DNA from: an uncultured Rhodospirillales bacterium
GTDB taxonomy: Bacteria > Pseudomonadota > Alphaproteobacteria > ATCC43930 > CGMCC-115725
Length of the DNA stretch: 64,000 nt
Assembly: GCA_903822185.1 (NCBI GenBank)
Contig: CAIJOA010000032.1
Location: 124,001 to 188,000 of the forward strand
Reading direction: 5' to 3'
This document shows, piece after piece, positions 43,091-50,982 of this stretch (its first letter is position 1; each line of letters begins with the position of its first letter). The notes under the pieces were generated by a model. The model ran no database searches. It was not told the DNA's origin and saw nothing but the letters and a program-made list of their open reading frames with translations. The position numbers and the translations under genes were made by a program.

Positions 43091-43726
43091 TCAGCCGTGA
43101 AACGGCAACAGTCGTTTCACCCTTGCCGACAGGCCATGACGGAAGCGTTCGCGCCGGACCACAGCGTCGCTTTCGACCCAGTTTAGCTGCACTACGCGGC
43201 GCGGCCCGCTGGCCGGATGATGGCCGTGCCAGGAATTCTTGGTCACTTTGAAAGCCAACAGCGTACCCGCCGCCGGCGGCACTTCCATGATCATATCGTC
43301 GAGGCTGTCGGCCGAGCGCAGCAAGCGCAGCCGTCCCCCCGGCGCTTCCCAGGCCTCGTTCATATAGACCAGCACCGTGATCAGCTTGGTCACGCTGTCG
43401 GTATGGATGCTGCCGTCTTTCAGTTGCGCCTGGCCGCGCACCGTCACCATAGTCGGACGGCCGGTCAGGTCCATGTCGAATTTCTTCGCGAAGGATGCCC
43501 GCATCGCCGGGCCTTCGATTTCATCGAGGAATTCGCGGAAGGCGCCGCTGATCGTCACATCACCGGTCGGAAAACTGCCGGGCCGGTCGATCTTCGGGTA
43601 ATCCGCCGACAAGGCCGCACGCGCCGCCTCGGGCACGAATCCTGGCACGACCAGGAACGGAAAAGGGTCGGTTTCGAGCTTCGTGCGCTCGAACAGCGGC
43701 AGATCGATATAGCGATGGTCGGTCAT
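43091..43726 (-). CDS. 2-oxoglutarate/Fe(II)-dependent oxygenase, small
   Basis: The 211-residue protein has the minimal double-stranded beta-helix oxygenase pattern: His108 and Asp110 (DGSIHTDSVTK), His167 (NSWHGHHPAS) and Arg177 (GPRRVVQLNWV) to bind 2-oxoglutarate. The layout resembles prolyl-hydroxylase-like and phytanoyl-like small bacterial enzymes (PFPFLVVPGFV at the start). Its substrate is unknown. It is a single gene between a small membrane protein and the promoter region of a secreted protein, and is unrelated in type to the IPNS-like enzyme at 32220. Confidence 0.87.
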   Translation of the reverse strand: MTDHRYIDLPLFERTKLETDPFPFLVVPGFVPEAARAALSADYPKIDRPGSFPTGDVTISGAFREFLDEIEGPAMRASFAKKFDMDLTGRPTMVTVRGQAQLKDGSIHTDSVTKLITVLVYMNEAWEAPGGRLRLLRSADSLDDMIMEVPPAAGTLLAFKVTKNSWHGHHPASGPRRVVQLNWVESDAVVRRERFRHGLSARVKRLLPFHG

Positions 43727-43832
43727 GCCCCGATCTTAGCCCGCGTCGCAAAATGAACACAACCGAGCCACAGAAAGGAGCCGGTGCAGGATTAGCCTCC
43801 AAACTGATACCGACTTAATTGAGGGCTATCCC

Positions 43833-44390
43833 ATGAAATATGTAACACCGCTCCTTTTGTCCCTCTCGATACTGGCGCCCGCCGCCGCGCTGGCGCAGGG
43901 ATTTCCGCCGGCTTTCCCGCCCCCGCCAGGCCCACCACCGGCAATGGCCCCGCCCGATTACGTCCCGGCGCCGCCCCCGGCCTACATGCCCGCCCCGCCG
44001 CCTCCCATGTCGGCGCAGCCGCAGCAGGCTTATCAAACGCCCAGCGGCCCGCAGACCCAACATCAGGGTCAGGTCGATTTCGTCAGCGGCGGCGCCAGCG
44101 GCGAGGACCGCGACGCGCTGAAATCGATGCAGAATAATTTCAATCTGCGCCTGATGTTCGCCGCCACCAAGTCGGGCGAATATCTCGCCGATGTGGGCGT
44201 CAATCTTGTCGATGCCCGCGGCAACACCGTCCTCGACACCGTATCCGAAGGTCCGTTGTTCTACGCGCATGTTCCCGCCGGCCGGTACAAGCTGACCGTC
44301 TCAAACGACGGCAAAAGCCAGACCAAGAATGTTTCGATCTCGAATTCCGGCGCGGTGACGCAGGATTTCTATTGGAACCTCGCCGGTTAA
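43833..44390 (+). CDS. secreted proline-rich protein with C-terminal beta domain
   Basis: The 185-residue protein has a signal peptide (1-22, ending LAQG), a proline-rich stretch (about 24-65, PPPP and PAPPP blocks) and a C-terminal beta-sandwich-like region with LRLMFAATKSGEYLADVGVNL and HVPAGRYKLTVSNDGKSQTK, which resembles carboxypeptidase-regulatory-like domains. The likely role is in the periplasm or cell envelope; the proline-rich part may span peptidoglycan. No exact family is recognised. Confidence 0.75.
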   Translation: MKYVTPLLLSLSILAPAAALAQGFPPAFPPPPGPPPAMAPPDYVPAPPPAYMPAPPPPMSAQPQQAYQTPSGPQTQHQGQVDFVSGGASGEDRDALKSMQNNFNLRLMFAATKSGEYLADVGVNLVDARGNTVLDTVSEGPLFYAHVPAGRYKLTVSNDGKSQTKNVSISNSGAVTQDFYWNLAG

Positions 44391-44405
44391 TCGAAGCCGC
44401 ATGTT

Positions 44406-44454
44406 GTCGTCATCCGGGCGACGCTTCTAAAGTGCCCGGATGCACGATGACGAC
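44406..44454. repeat. Palindrome overlapping the start of the NUDIX gene
   Basis: gtcgtcatccgggc and its counterpart gcccggatgcacgatgacgac form a stem with a three-base bulge. The right arm contains the ATG (44440) of the NUDIX gene and its first four codons. The element matches the general style of the other dispersed palindromes but not a defined family. Confidence 0.7.
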
Positions 44455-45063
44455 GATACGATCAAAATCCTTCACCACGACATCGCCTATCAAGGCTTCG
44501 CGCGGATAGACCGCTACCGCCTCAAGCATCGGCTCTATGCCGGTGGTTGGAGCGAGGAGATGCAGCGCGAAATCTTCAACCGCAAGAATGCGGTCGGCAT
44601 CCTGCTGTACGATCCTCATCGTGACATCATCATTCTCATCGAGCAGTTTCGATTGGCCGCGCATCTCGCCGAGATGCCTGCCTGGCAGCTCGAAATCGTC
44701 GCCGGCATCTTCGATCACGACGGGGAAAACGCCGCCGACGTGGCGCAGCGGGAGGCAAAGGAAGAATCCGGGATGACGATTCTCGGCGATCCGCACTTCA
44801 TCCATCGTTACATGCCCAGCAGCGGCGCCTGCACCGAGGTAGTCGATCTTTATTGTGGCCGCGTCGATGCCCGCAATGCCGGCGGCCTCCACGGCCTCGC
44901 CGGCGAACATGAAGACATCAAAGTCGTGCCGATGAAATTCGTCGAGGCGATGAAACGCGTCGAGGCCGATCAGGTTCAGAACGGGCTAACGTTGCTCGCT
45001 CTGTATTGGCTGGCGGCCAATCGCATGAAGCTGCGCAAGCACTGGAAAGCGTTGGCGGACTAG
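44440..45063 (+). CDS. nudF: NUDIX hydrolase, ADP-ribose pyrophosphatase-like
   Basis: The 207-residue protein has the Nudix box E-x7-REAKEESGM (about 97-113), preceded by LEIVAGIFDHDGE; relative to the usual pattern there is one extra residue between the first glycine and the glutamate. The pattern EQFRLAAHL and YMPSSGACTEVVDLYCG matches ADP-ribose diphosphatases, which cleave ADP-ribose to AMP and ribose 5-phosphate. The start codon lies in a palindrome, so the first residues (MHDDDD) are repeat-encoded; no better start exists until well inside the fold. The HD-domain gene follows after three bases. Confidence 0.9.
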   Translation: MHDDDDTIKILHHDIAYQGFARIDRYRLKHRLYAGGWSEEMQREIFNRKNAVGILLYDPHRDIIILIEQFRLAAHLAEMPAWQLEIVAGIFDHDGENAADVAQREAKEESGMTILGDPHFIHRYMPSSGACTEVVDLYCGRVDARNAGGLHGLAGEHEDIKVVPMKFVEAMKRVEADQVQNGLTLLALYWLAANRMKLRKHWKALAD

Positions 45064-45066
45064 ATC

Positions 45067-45678
45067 GTGAGCAAGATTAACAATAAACAAGCCAAGACCG
45101 GCCCCGAACAGGCGTGGCAGCGGATGCTGTCCGGCCGGCGGCTGGATCTGGTCAATCCCTCGCCGCTCGATATCGAAATCGAGGACATCGCCCTCGGCCT
45201 GTCGCGCGTCGCGCGCTGGAACGGCCAGACGACCGGCGAGCATGGCCTGTCGGTCGCGCAGCATTCGATCATCGTTCTCGATATTTTGGATTCGTCGGTC
45301 GATAAGGCCAGCCGCGATTTGCGCCGGGCCGCATTGCTTCACGATGCGAGCGAGTTCGTGACCGCCGACCTCATCACACCTTTCAAGGCTGTTCTCGGCG
45401 ATGCTTATAAGTCCTTCGAGCACCGCATCCAGGAAGCGGTGCATCTGCGTTTCGGCTTGCCTGCCCGGCTATCGACGGACTGGAACAGCTCGATCAAACG
45501 CGCCGATCGGGACTCCGCCTTCATCGAAGCGGTCGAATTGGCCGGTTTTAGCGAAGAAGAAGCGCGCCGAATTTTCCGGTTTCGCCGGGCGCGCCGTACC
45601 GGCACCCTTACGCCCTGGCCGGCCGAAAAGGCCCGCATCCGATTTCTCGAAAAATTTCGGGCCGTCAGTCCCGGCTGA
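45067..45678 (+). CDS. HD-domain hydrolase, YfbR-like 5'-nucleotidase family
   Basis: The 203-residue protein has the HD-domain pattern: RWNGQTTGEHGLSVAQHS (His ligands, about 50-67), AALLHDASEFVTADLITP (HD motif, about 89-106) and ADRDSAF (final Asp). YfbR-like proteins dephosphorylate deoxyribonucleoside 5'-monophosphates with a divalent metal. GTG at 45067 starts three bases after the nudF stop, so both form a nucleotide-salvage pair. A related family includes metal-dependent phosphohydrolases of unknown substrate. Confidence 0.85.
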   Translation: MSKINNKQAKTGPEQAWQRMLSGRRLDLVNPSPLDIEIEDIALGLSRVARWNGQTTGEHGLSVAQHSIIVLDILDSSVDKASRDLRRAALLHDASEFVTADLITPFKAVLGDAYKSFEHRIQEAVHLRFGLPARLSTDWNSSIKRADRDSAFIEAVELAGFSEEEARRIFRFRRARRTGTLTPWPAEKARIRFLEKFRAVSPG

Positions 45679-45684
45679 CGGGGA

Positions 45685-46251
45685 CTAACGCGCGACGGCG
45701 ACGGTACGCGTCGGTTCATCCTTGGCGATGAAACCGCCGGCGATGGCGAGACGGTTCATCACCAGCAGACCGACATAGGCGAGCGCGTTGATCTCGAAGA
45801 TCTGGATGACGATCGGGGTGGCGTAATATTCCGTCCCGCCCAGCAGTGTCGCAGAGATCAGATAGAGCCCGCCCTCATAAACAGCGAAGGCGCCGGCGAA
45901 AGCGGCGACAGCGACGGCCATCGTACCGAAAGCTGCCAACCGGCGTGCGGCGATTTGGGCCGCAAGCATCGTGACAACGGCGACGATCCCGAGAACCACA
46001 CCCCAGACCGCCGTATCTGCGGTCCAGGGATATCCCATGAAACCGAAGCCGACGATCTGATTGGCGAGCCAAACCGCGACCATCACGAGCATGGCGTCAC
46101 GCGCGCGCAATGTGATCGCCGTTGCGGCACCAAAAGCGGCGAACGGCACGGCGCAAGCAAAACCGAGCGTGAAGGCAACACTGGCCACGACGAGCAAGCC
46201 CAGCCACGCCACGCGCCGCCATTCAAGCTGATACCATTTCGATTGCTGCAT
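45685..46251 (-). CDS. integral membrane protein in the cobalamin-riboswitch operon
   Basis: The 188-residue protein has about five or six membrane helices and almost no soluble part. The ATG at 46251 follows GGAGGCGGCATC and lies 77 bases after the btuB stop on the same strand, with no terminator, so it is under the same B12 riboswitch. The helix pattern (LGFACAVPFAAFGAATAITL, FGFMGYPWTADTAVWGV) resembles substrate-capture (S) components of ECF importers or CbtA/CbtB-like cobalt proteins in general character, not in a diagnostic motif. A role in carrying cobalamin or a precursor over the inner membrane is inference. Confidence 0.75.
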   Translation of the reverse strand: MQQSKWYQLEWRRVAWLGLLVVASVAFTLGFACAVPFAAFGAATAITLRARDAMLVMVAVWLANQIVGFGFMGYPWTADTAVWGVVLGIVAVVTMLAAQIAARRLAAFGTMAVAVAAFAGAFAVYEGGLYLISATLLGGTEYYATPIVIQIFEINALAYVGLLVMNRLAIAGGFIAKDEPTRTVAVAR

Positions 46252-46328
46252 GATGCCGCCTCCGCTGTTGCTCTCGATACTAGACGTTCGGCAAGGCGCG
46301 GCAAGCCTAAGCCGCTGCGCCCACGCCG

Positions 46329-48287
46329 TCACTTCGTCAAATCGGCCACGTCGAATGAGACCTTGATACCGCCGAACACACCGAGCCCCGGCCGCATGAA
46401 GCCGGTCGGGTCCTGGTAATGACGATCGAGCGCATTGTCGATCCGCGCGAAAGCGGTGACGCCGTGACCGAGTTCGTACGAACCGGCAAAATTGACCAGC
46501 GTATATCCGTCAGCGGTCATGTTCGAAATCGTACCCGAGCGGTTGATGTCGATCCACGATCCGACATACAACACCGTTGCCGAAACCGACGCCGCGTCCG
46601 TGATCTGCCACGTCGCATTGACGCTGCCCTTGTTCTTCGGCCGGCGTTGCAGCGAGCGTTGAGTGATGTCGTTGCGCGCGATCGTATAGGTATAGTCGCC
46701 ACGCAGCGTCAGCGGGTCCCACGGCTTGTAGGACACGAAGCTTTCGACACCGTACGTCGTCGCCTGACCAACATTGATGTTGTTCGTGAAGGTGGCGTTC
46801 GAGGCGATCAGATTTTTGATGCTGTTGTGGAAATAGGTTGCACCGAACTGAACTCTCTTGGCGAACAAGCCCTGCTCGAAACCGGCATCCCAACCGAAGC
46901 TCGTCTCGGGCTTGAGCAATGGGTTGGCGAAGAACCCGAACAAGGGGAAGCTCTGATAGAGCTGTACCAGCGTCGGCGCCTTATAGCCGGTGCCGACCGT
47001 GCCTTTTAACTTTGTGCCGGTTTCGGGAATGAGAAAAGCCGGCGCATCGCGCCAGGTGATGTAGCCGCCGAACTTGTCGTTATTATCCGAACGGACGCTC
47101 AACGCGTTGAAGAAACGATCCCCGACGCTGGATTGAAGCTGAACGAAACCGGCATCGTTGCTGATGGCAGCGACGACAGGTGCGTTAGCGTTGATCTTAT
47201 CCGTCTGATGTTCGGCGCCCAGCGTGACGACCTCGCCTTTCGTCACCGTGATATTGCCTTGCCAATCGATCTTGAACCGGTCGCCGCGACTGATGCTCGG
47301 GAAGACCGGAAGCACGTTGGGATCGAGGGTGGAGCGATGGTAATTGTTGTAGGCGATGCCCAGCGTCTGATCGAAAGTGCCATCGAACAAAACGAGATGC
47401 GCGGTACCGCGGGTGAATATCTCTTTATTGTCGGTGATGCTTCGCACCGCTTCCGGTCCCGTGAAGCCGACGGAATCGTCGCTGGTCGAGCCGAGCGACG
47501 TATCGACAAATCGTGTGACGAGCCCCAGATCGAAATTATCGGTGACGTCGGCGCCAAGCTTCATCGAATAGCTTTTGTTGTCGTAGATGTCGGGGTTGAG
47601 CTGCCGCCCCGCCGGGAGGAGGTTTGCCGGCGTGACCGGTGTGTCGTCGGAACGGTAATGCGCGAAATCGAAGGCGTAGTTGAAGCGCGATAAGGAGCCG
47701 CTTAAGCCCGCCGTCTGGTTGAAAGTGCCGAAGGAACCGCCTTCGAGGCTGCCGTGCAATTCGCCAGGGCCCGATCCCTTCTTGGTGACAATGTTGATGA
47801 CACCGCCGATTGCATCCGCGCCATAGAGCGCGCTTTGCGGACCACGTAGCACTTCGACCCGGTCGATGCCGGCGGCAAGAATTTGCGAGAAATCGAACGA
47901 GCCGTCCGCCGAGCTGGGATCGCCGGCGTCGATACCGTCGATCAACACCTTGGTATGGTTCGCATTGGTGCCGCGCATGAAGACCGACGTGGTGCCACCG
48001 GGTCCACCGGTCTGAACCAGATTGAGGCCCGGCACGTCCTGCAAGATATCCGGCAGGGTACGGCGCTGCTTGCGCTCGATGTCGTCGGCGGTGATGACCG
48101 TGAGGCTGCTGCCCAATTGGTCCACGGGCGTCGGCACACGCGTGGCGCTGACGACCAAGGGCGGAAGTTCGGACGGTGGCGGCGCAACAGCGTCATCCGC
48201 GTGTGCGAAGGCCGGATAAAACGACGACGCAAAGATTAGGGAAGGAAGAAGGAACGAGCGGCGCAATGCCGCCAAGGATCGGATCAT
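46329..48287 (-). CDS. btuB: TonB-dependent vitamin B12 outer-membrane receptor
   Basis: The 652-residue receptor has a signal peptide (about 1-29), a TonB box-like PPLVVSATRVP (about 41-51), the plug domain (LPDILQDVPGLNLVQTGGPG, VLIDGIDAGDPSS, RVEVLRGPQSALYGADAIGG) and a 22-strand barrel ending in a C-terminal aromatic-rich strand. A cobalamin riboswitch in the leader (48405-48585) identifies the ligand class. It takes up cobalamin or a related corrinoid using TonB energy. The ATG at 48287 is used; the frame continues upstream through the riboswitch, which is not coding. The inner-membrane BtuCD/BtuF genes are not in this window. Confidence 0.94.
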   Translation of the reverse strand: MIRSLAALRRSFLLPSLIFASSFYPAFAHADDAVAPPPSELPPLVVSATRVPTPVDQLGSSLTVITADDIERKQRRTLPDILQDVPGLNLVQTGGPGGTTSVFMRGTNANHTKVLIDGIDAGDPSSADGSFDFSQILAAGIDRVEVLRGPQSALYGADAIGGVINIVTKKGSGPGELHGSLEGGSFGTFNQTAGLSGSLSRFNYAFDFAHYRSDDTPVTPANLLPAGRQLNPDIYDNKSYSMKLGADVTDNFDLGLVTRFVDTSLGSTSDDSVGFTGPEAVRSITDNKEIFTRGTAHLVLFDGTFDQTLGIAYNNYHRSTLDPNVLPVFPSISRGDRFKIDWQGNITVTKGEVVTLGAEHQTDKINANAPVVAAISNDAGFVQLQSSVGDRFFNALSVRSDNNDKFGGYITWRDAPAFLIPETGTKLKGTVGTGYKAPTLVQLYQSFPLFGFFANPLLKPETSFGWDAGFEQGLFAKRVQFGATYFHNSIKNLIASNATFTNNINVGQATTYGVESFVSYKPWDPLTLRGDYTYTIARNDITQRSLQRRPKNKGSVNATWQITDAASVSATVLYVGSWIDINRSGTISNMTADGYTLVNFAGSYELGHGVTAFARIDNALDRHYQDPTGFMRPGLGVFGGIKVSFDVADLTK

Positions 48288-48301
48288 GGCTTTAGCCCCA
48301 T

Positions 48302-48320
48302 AGTAACGTGACACGTCACT
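48302..48320. promoter_or_regulatory. Near-perfect inverted repeat in the btuB leader
   Basis: agtaacgtg-a-cacgtcact is an inverted repeat with one mismatch, 15 bases upstream of the btuB start codon. It could be a protein-binding site or a hairpin that controls ribosome access downstream of the riboswitch; nothing in the sequence decides which. Confidence 0.5.
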
Positions 48321-48404
48321 ACGAACCAAAGCCCTGCCTCCGCTCCTTCGGAGTCGGCGACCAGTCCCCATCGGTGCACCCCGCCCAATGTGTTCGCGTG
48401 ACCA

Positions 48405-48585
48405 CGCGTGATGGCAGGTCTCCTGGCTCGCGGGTCGTCGCCTTGCGCTGTCTTCCCAGCTTTCGCCAGTGACGTCGATCGCGCGCGGCTCGCCGCTCAC
48501 AGTTGCGGGGGCAGCCACGGCATCAGGCGTTGGAACGCCCTTACCGTGTTCCCATTGAATCCCCGAAGGGAACCATCGCGGCTAG
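48405..48585 (-). promoter_or_regulatory. Cobalamin riboswitch (AdoCbl/B12 element)
   Basis: On the minus strand the conserved elements follow in order: TGGGAACACGGT, GCCGTGGCTGCCCCCGCAAC with TGTGAGCGG (the B12-riboswitch core), CACTGG, GGGAAG, and the B12 box GCCAGGAGACCTGCC (48413-48427). It precedes btuB by about 120 bases and should reduce its expression when adenosylcobalamin is present. It explains the non-coding gap between btuB and the cysteine synthase gene. Confidence 0.95.
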
Positions 48586-48667
48586 GAATATCGGCAGTGG
48601 GCAATTTGGTCAATGGCCGGTTTCAGCAACTGTTGATCCCTGCCCGCGTGGGTTTTAGTCTCATCCG

Positions 48668-49672
48668 ATGAACATTCGTGACGGCTTCATCGGCACCATC
48701 GGCGCGACGCCCCTCATCAAATTGCGGCGCGCCTCGGCGGAAACAGGCTGCGAGATTCTCGGCAAGGCCGAGTTCCTCAATCCCGGCGGCTCCGTCAAGG
48801 ATCGCGCCGCCCTATTCATCGTCAAGGACGCGGAAGAACGCGGCCTGTTGAAGCCGGGCGGCGTCATCGTCGAGGGCACAGCCGGCAATACCGGCATCGG
48901 CCTCGCCCTGGTGGGCAATGCGCTCGGCTATAAATCGGTCATCGTCATGCCCGAGACGCAGAGTCAGGAAAAGAAGGACATGCTGCGCCTGTGCGGCGCG
49001 GACCTTCGCCTTGTGCCCGCCGTGCCTTACGCCAATCCGATGAACTATGTGCGCTATTCCGAGACGCTGGCCAAGGAAGTTGCCGCGTCATCGCCCAACG
49101 GTGCGATCTGGGCCAATCAGTTCGACAATCTCGCCAATCGCCGCGCCCATATCGAGACCACCGCGCCCGAGATTTGGGAACAGACCGACGGCAGGGTAGA
49201 TGCCTTCGTCGCGTCGGTCGGCACCGGCGGCACGCTGGCCGGCACCTCGATCGGCCTCAAACAGCGCAACAAGAACATCAAATGCTATCTCGCCGATCCG
49301 ATGGGCTCGGCGATCTTCTCCTATTATGAAACCGGCGAATTGAAATCGAGCGGCAGCTCGATCACCGAAGGCATCGGTCAGGGCCGCATCACCGCCAATC
49401 TCGAAGGCGCGCCGCTCGATGGCTGGTTCCAGATCACCGACGAGGAAACGCTGCCGATGCTGTTCGACCTCGTCACCGAGGAAGGGCTGATCCTCGGCGG
49501 CTCGACCGGCATCAACATCATGGGCGCGATCAAGGCGGCGAAGGAACTCGGCCCCGGCCATACCATCGTCACCATCCTCTGCGATTACGGCACGCGCTAT
49601 CAGTCGAAGCTGTTCAACCCGGCATTCCTAAAAGAGAAGAACCTGCCGCTGCCGAAATGGATGGCTTCTTGA
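48668..49672 (+). CDS. cysK: cysteine synthase (O-acetylserine sulfhydrylase), PLP-dependent
   Basis: The 334-residue PLP enzyme has the lysine loop FLNPGGSVKDRAA (Lys44), the phosphate-binding VEGTAGNTGIGLALVG (about 68-83), SVGTGGTLAGT (about 179-189) and EEGLILGGSTGIN (the PLP N1 region). It makes cysteine from O-acetylserine and sulfide. The segment is close to the cysteine synthase A/CysM line; some relatives prefer O-phosphoserine or thiosulfate. It begins the co-directional cluster of sulfur-related and NTF2-like genes. Confidence 0.93.
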   Translation: MNIRDGFIGTIGATPLIKLRRASAETGCEILGKAEFLNPGGSVKDRAALFIVKDAEERGLLKPGGVIVEGTAGNTGIGLALVGNALGYKSVIVMPETQSQEKKDMLRLCGADLRLVPAVPYANPMNYVRYSETLAKEVAASSPNGAIWANQFDNLANRRAHIETTAPEIWEQTDGRVDAFVASVGTGGTLAGTSIGLKQRNKNIKCYLADPMGSAIFSYYETGELKSSGSSITEGIGQGRITANLEGAPLDGWFQITDEETLPMLFDLVTEEGLILGGSTGINIMGAIKAAKELGPGHTIVTILCDYGTRYQSKLFNPAFLKEKNLPLPKWMAS

Positions 49673-50103
49673 GCGACAACGCCTCTCATCAGGCGATCGA
49701 GATTTTAATCGATACGATGGCGCTCGGCTGGAACCAGCATGACGCCGGGCTTTACGCGGCGGTCTTCACCGCCGACACGGAATTCACCAATACCGCCGGC
49801 CTCACGATGAAGGGCCGCGCTACAATCGAAGATGTGCATACGGAGATCCTGTCCGGATTGTTCAAGGACAGTCACATGACCACCGTCGAGACGCGCATCG
49901 AGTTGCTGCGTCCCGATGTGGCGACGATCGCCTGGCGCTGGGAAATGAGCGGCGCACGCAATCCGAATGGCCGGAAACGGCCGAAGCGGCAAGGCTTTAT
50001 GAGTTTGATCGCAACGGCGGACGATGGCCTCTGGTCGATCGCCCGGATTCACAATATGGAGCTGCCGTCCGCGAAACCAACCGAAGCCGCGATGAAGGGG
50101 TAA
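49657..50103 (+). CDS. NTF2/SnoaL-like protein (SgcJ/EcaC family)
   Basis: The 148-residue cone-shaped NTF2-like protein contains the SgcJ/EcaC pattern ILIDTMALGWNQHDAGLYAAVFTADTEF (about 16-43), GRATIEDVHTEILSGLFKDS and AWRWEMSG. This fold supports steroid/polyketide-modifying enzymes, dehydratases and regulators, and the substrate is unpredictable. It overlaps cysK by 16 bases; a TTG at 49669 would shorten the overlap to four bases. The rhodanese gene follows after four bases. Confidence 0.85.
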   Translation: MDGFLSDNASHQAIEILIDTMALGWNQHDAGLYAAVFTADTEFTNTAGLTMKGRATIEDVHTEILSGLFKDSHMTTVETRIELLRPDVATIAWRWEMSGARNPNGRKRPKRQGFMSLIATADDGLWSIARIHNMELPSAKPTEAAMKG

Positions 50104-50107
50104 GCAC

Positions 50108-50965
50108 ATGACCTACGCCCATCCCGAATCCCTCGTCTCGACCGAATGGCTCGCCGCTGCGCTCGGCCGTCACGATCTGCGCATCGTCGATGCGTCGTTC
50201 AAGCTGCCCGGCATGACGCCGACAGCGCAGGAAGACTATGCGCGCCAGCATATCCCCGGTGCCGTCTTTTTCGATGTCGATGCGACGTCCGATCATGCCG
50301 ATCCGCTGCCGCATATGCTGCCCAGCGATGCCGAGATGAGCCGGATGATGGGCGCGCTCGGTTTTGGCGATCAGCACACGATCGTCGTCTATGACGCCGC
50401 CGGTTTCAATTCAGCGCCGCGCGTCTGGTGGATGCTGAAGAATTACGGCCATAAGAACGTCGCGTTGCTGGATGGCGGCCTGCCGAAATGGCTTGCCGAG
50501 GGACGGCCGGTGACGGCCGAAACACCCCATCCTGTCCACGCCACCTTCACCGCCCGGCTCGACCGCTCGCGCGTGCGCAGCAGAGCGCAGGTGCAGGCGA
50601 ACCTTTCAAGTCATGCCGAGCAGGTCATCGATGCCCGTTCCGCCGCGCGCTTTGCCGGCAGTGTCGCCGAGCCACGGCCCGGCCTGCGCAGTGGTCATAT
50701 CCCGGGCAGCTTCAATCTGCCGTCCGACAAGCTGGCCGATCCCAAAGCGAAGACGGTGCTATCTGCCGAAGAGATCGAGCGCCGCTTCGCCGAAGCTGGC
50801 CTCAAGCGCGATAAGCCGGTCGTAACAAGCTGCGGGTCGGGTGTCACTGCCTGCGCCCTCGCTTTCGGGCTTCATCTCATCGGTTGGCCGGAGCCTGCTG
50901 TCTATGATGGCTCATGGTCCGAATGGGGATTGCCTGGCGATACGCCGGTCGAGACCAACAGCTAA
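50108..50965 (+). CDS. sseA: 3-mercaptopyruvate/thiosulfate sulfurtransferase, double rhodanese domain
   Basis: The 285-residue protein has two rhodanese domains. The N-terminal one (about 8-130) is inactive-type, and the C-terminal one (about 155-280) has the active cysteine in TSCGSGVTACALAF (Cys242). The CGSG[VT]TA loop fits mercaptopyruvate sulfurtransferases. It transfers sulfur from 3-mercaptopyruvate, a cysteine transamination product, to cyanide or thiol acceptors. Position next to cysK is consistent with cysteine-sulfur metabolism. GGGGTAAGCAC precedes the ATG. Confidence 0.94.
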   Translation: MTYAHPESLVSTEWLAAALGRHDLRIVDASFKLPGMTPTAQEDYARQHIPGAVFFDVDATSDHADPLPHMLPSDAEMSRMMGALGFGDQHTIVVYDAAGFNSAPRVWWMLKNYGHKNVALLDGGLPKWLAEGRPVTAETPHPVHATFTARLDRSRVRSRAQVQANLSSHAEQVIDARSAARFAGSVAEPRPGLRSGHIPGSFNLPSDKLADPKAKTVLSAEEIERRFAEAGLKRDKPVVTSCGSGVTACALAFGLHLIGWPEPAVYDGSWSEWGLPGDTPVETNS

Positions 50966-50982
50966 TTCAAGGGATGACGACA

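Noticed and set aside
48288-48518. N-terminal extension of btuB
   Set aside because: The frame passes through the conserved cobalamin riboswitch core, and a proper signal peptide begins at the ATG at 48287.
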